NCBI GenBank assembly: GCA_043757865.1
Contig: JAYVOP010000221.1
Location: 1 to 5,238 of the forward strand
Reading direction: 5' to 3'
Length of the DNA stretch: 5,238 nt
DNA from: JAGNEJ01 sp043757865
GTDB lineage: Bacteria; Verrucomicrobiota; Verrucomicrobiia; Verrucomicrobiales; V1-33
The notes below the pieces were generated by a model, which worked only from the letters and a program-made list of their open reading frames with translations, was not told the origin of the DNA and made no database searches. A program made the translations under genes and the position numbers. Shown here in pieces: positions 5,153 through 5,238 of the stretch. How positions within the stretch are numbered: position 1 is the stretch's first letter; each line of letters starts with the position of its first letter.

Positions 5153-5238
5153 ACTTTCGACTAAAATTGATTCTCTAGCCGCACTGTGGCGGGGGCACGC
5201 TTGATCCTCTAGAGGTTGGTTTTGCCGCCACGCACGGG

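Larger units (their letters stand above)
4985..5238. other. Intergenic region at the right edge, no supportable gene
   Basis: These 254 nt upstream of the SDR gene hold its promoter and several short repeats but no credible gene. On the minus strand one frame is open from the edge to a TAA near 5130 (about 35 codons) and another to a TAG at 5209-5211. Either could be the tail of a gene lying to the right, but neither fragment has a recognisable motif. Besides the structure at 5101-5152 there are 7-bp inverted repeats at 5041-5047/5080-5086 (AGCGGAT/ATCCGCT) and 5186-5192/5225-5231 (GTGGCGG/CCGCCAC), each with a 32-nt spacer. The latter encloses the 10-bp palindrome CCTCTAGAGG (5206-5215). Confidence 0.6.

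Noticed and set aside
5204..5215. GATCCTCTAGAG matches 12 bases of a common cloning-vector polylinker
   Set aside because: The flanks diverge at once on both sides (TT before, GTTGG after, instead of vector sequence), so a vector junction or contamination is not supported; it is a chance or native palindrome.
5130..5238. Possible C-terminal tail of a gene entering from the right on the minus strand
   Set aside because: About 35 codons are open to a TAA, but there is no recognisable motif, and another frame also shows a short tail; extension to the right would be needed to decide.

Overview
The window looks like ordinary chromosomal DNA from a moderately GC-rich, Gram-negative-type bacterium. 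Two predicted lipoproteins have clean lipoboxes, and one is an outer-membrane-type lipocalin. None of the seven start codons has a convincing Shine-Dalgarno sequence, and the tetranucleotide CTAG is not depleted (about two dozen by eye). Both fit a non-proteobacterial lineage such as Verrucomicrobiota better than an enteric-type proteobacterium, but the phylum is an inference. No tRNA, rRNA, CRISPR array, insertion sequence or phage gene was seen.

Left block (1-2274, minus strand): three genes are read right to left: a Blc-like lipocalin lipoprotein, then 22 nt later a radical SAM protein of the putative DNA modification/repair family linked to uracil-DNA glycosylase (UDG), then 2 nt later the start of its usual partner (SAM_7_link/DUF4130 type), which runs off the left edge after 140 codons. 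The radical SAM gene and its partner form a conserved two-gene module of unknown reaction, and this is the most interesting biology in the window.

Middle block (2275-3340): a 238-nt intergenic region with a perfect 14-bp palindrome separates the lipocalin gene from a divergent DoxX-like membrane protein gene (+ strand). A second DoxX-like gene (- strand) converges on the first with only 11 nt between the stop codons. The two proteins are short four-helix membrane proteins that share an EF..Y.L loop motif and a basic-D motif after helix 3. Two inverted repeats lie in the 106 nt upstream of the minus-strand copy.

Right block (3341-4984, minus strand): a classical short-chain dehydrogenase/reductase (SDR) gene is followed after 6 nt by a gene for an unrecognised lipoprotein, probably one operon. 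An extended -10 promoter lies just upstream of the SDR start. The SDR carries alanine where the catalytic serine normally sits.

Right edge (4985-5238): 254 nt without a supportable gene. It holds the SDR promoter and several small repeat structures, including a 13-bp direct repeat enclosed by an 8-bp inverted repeat.
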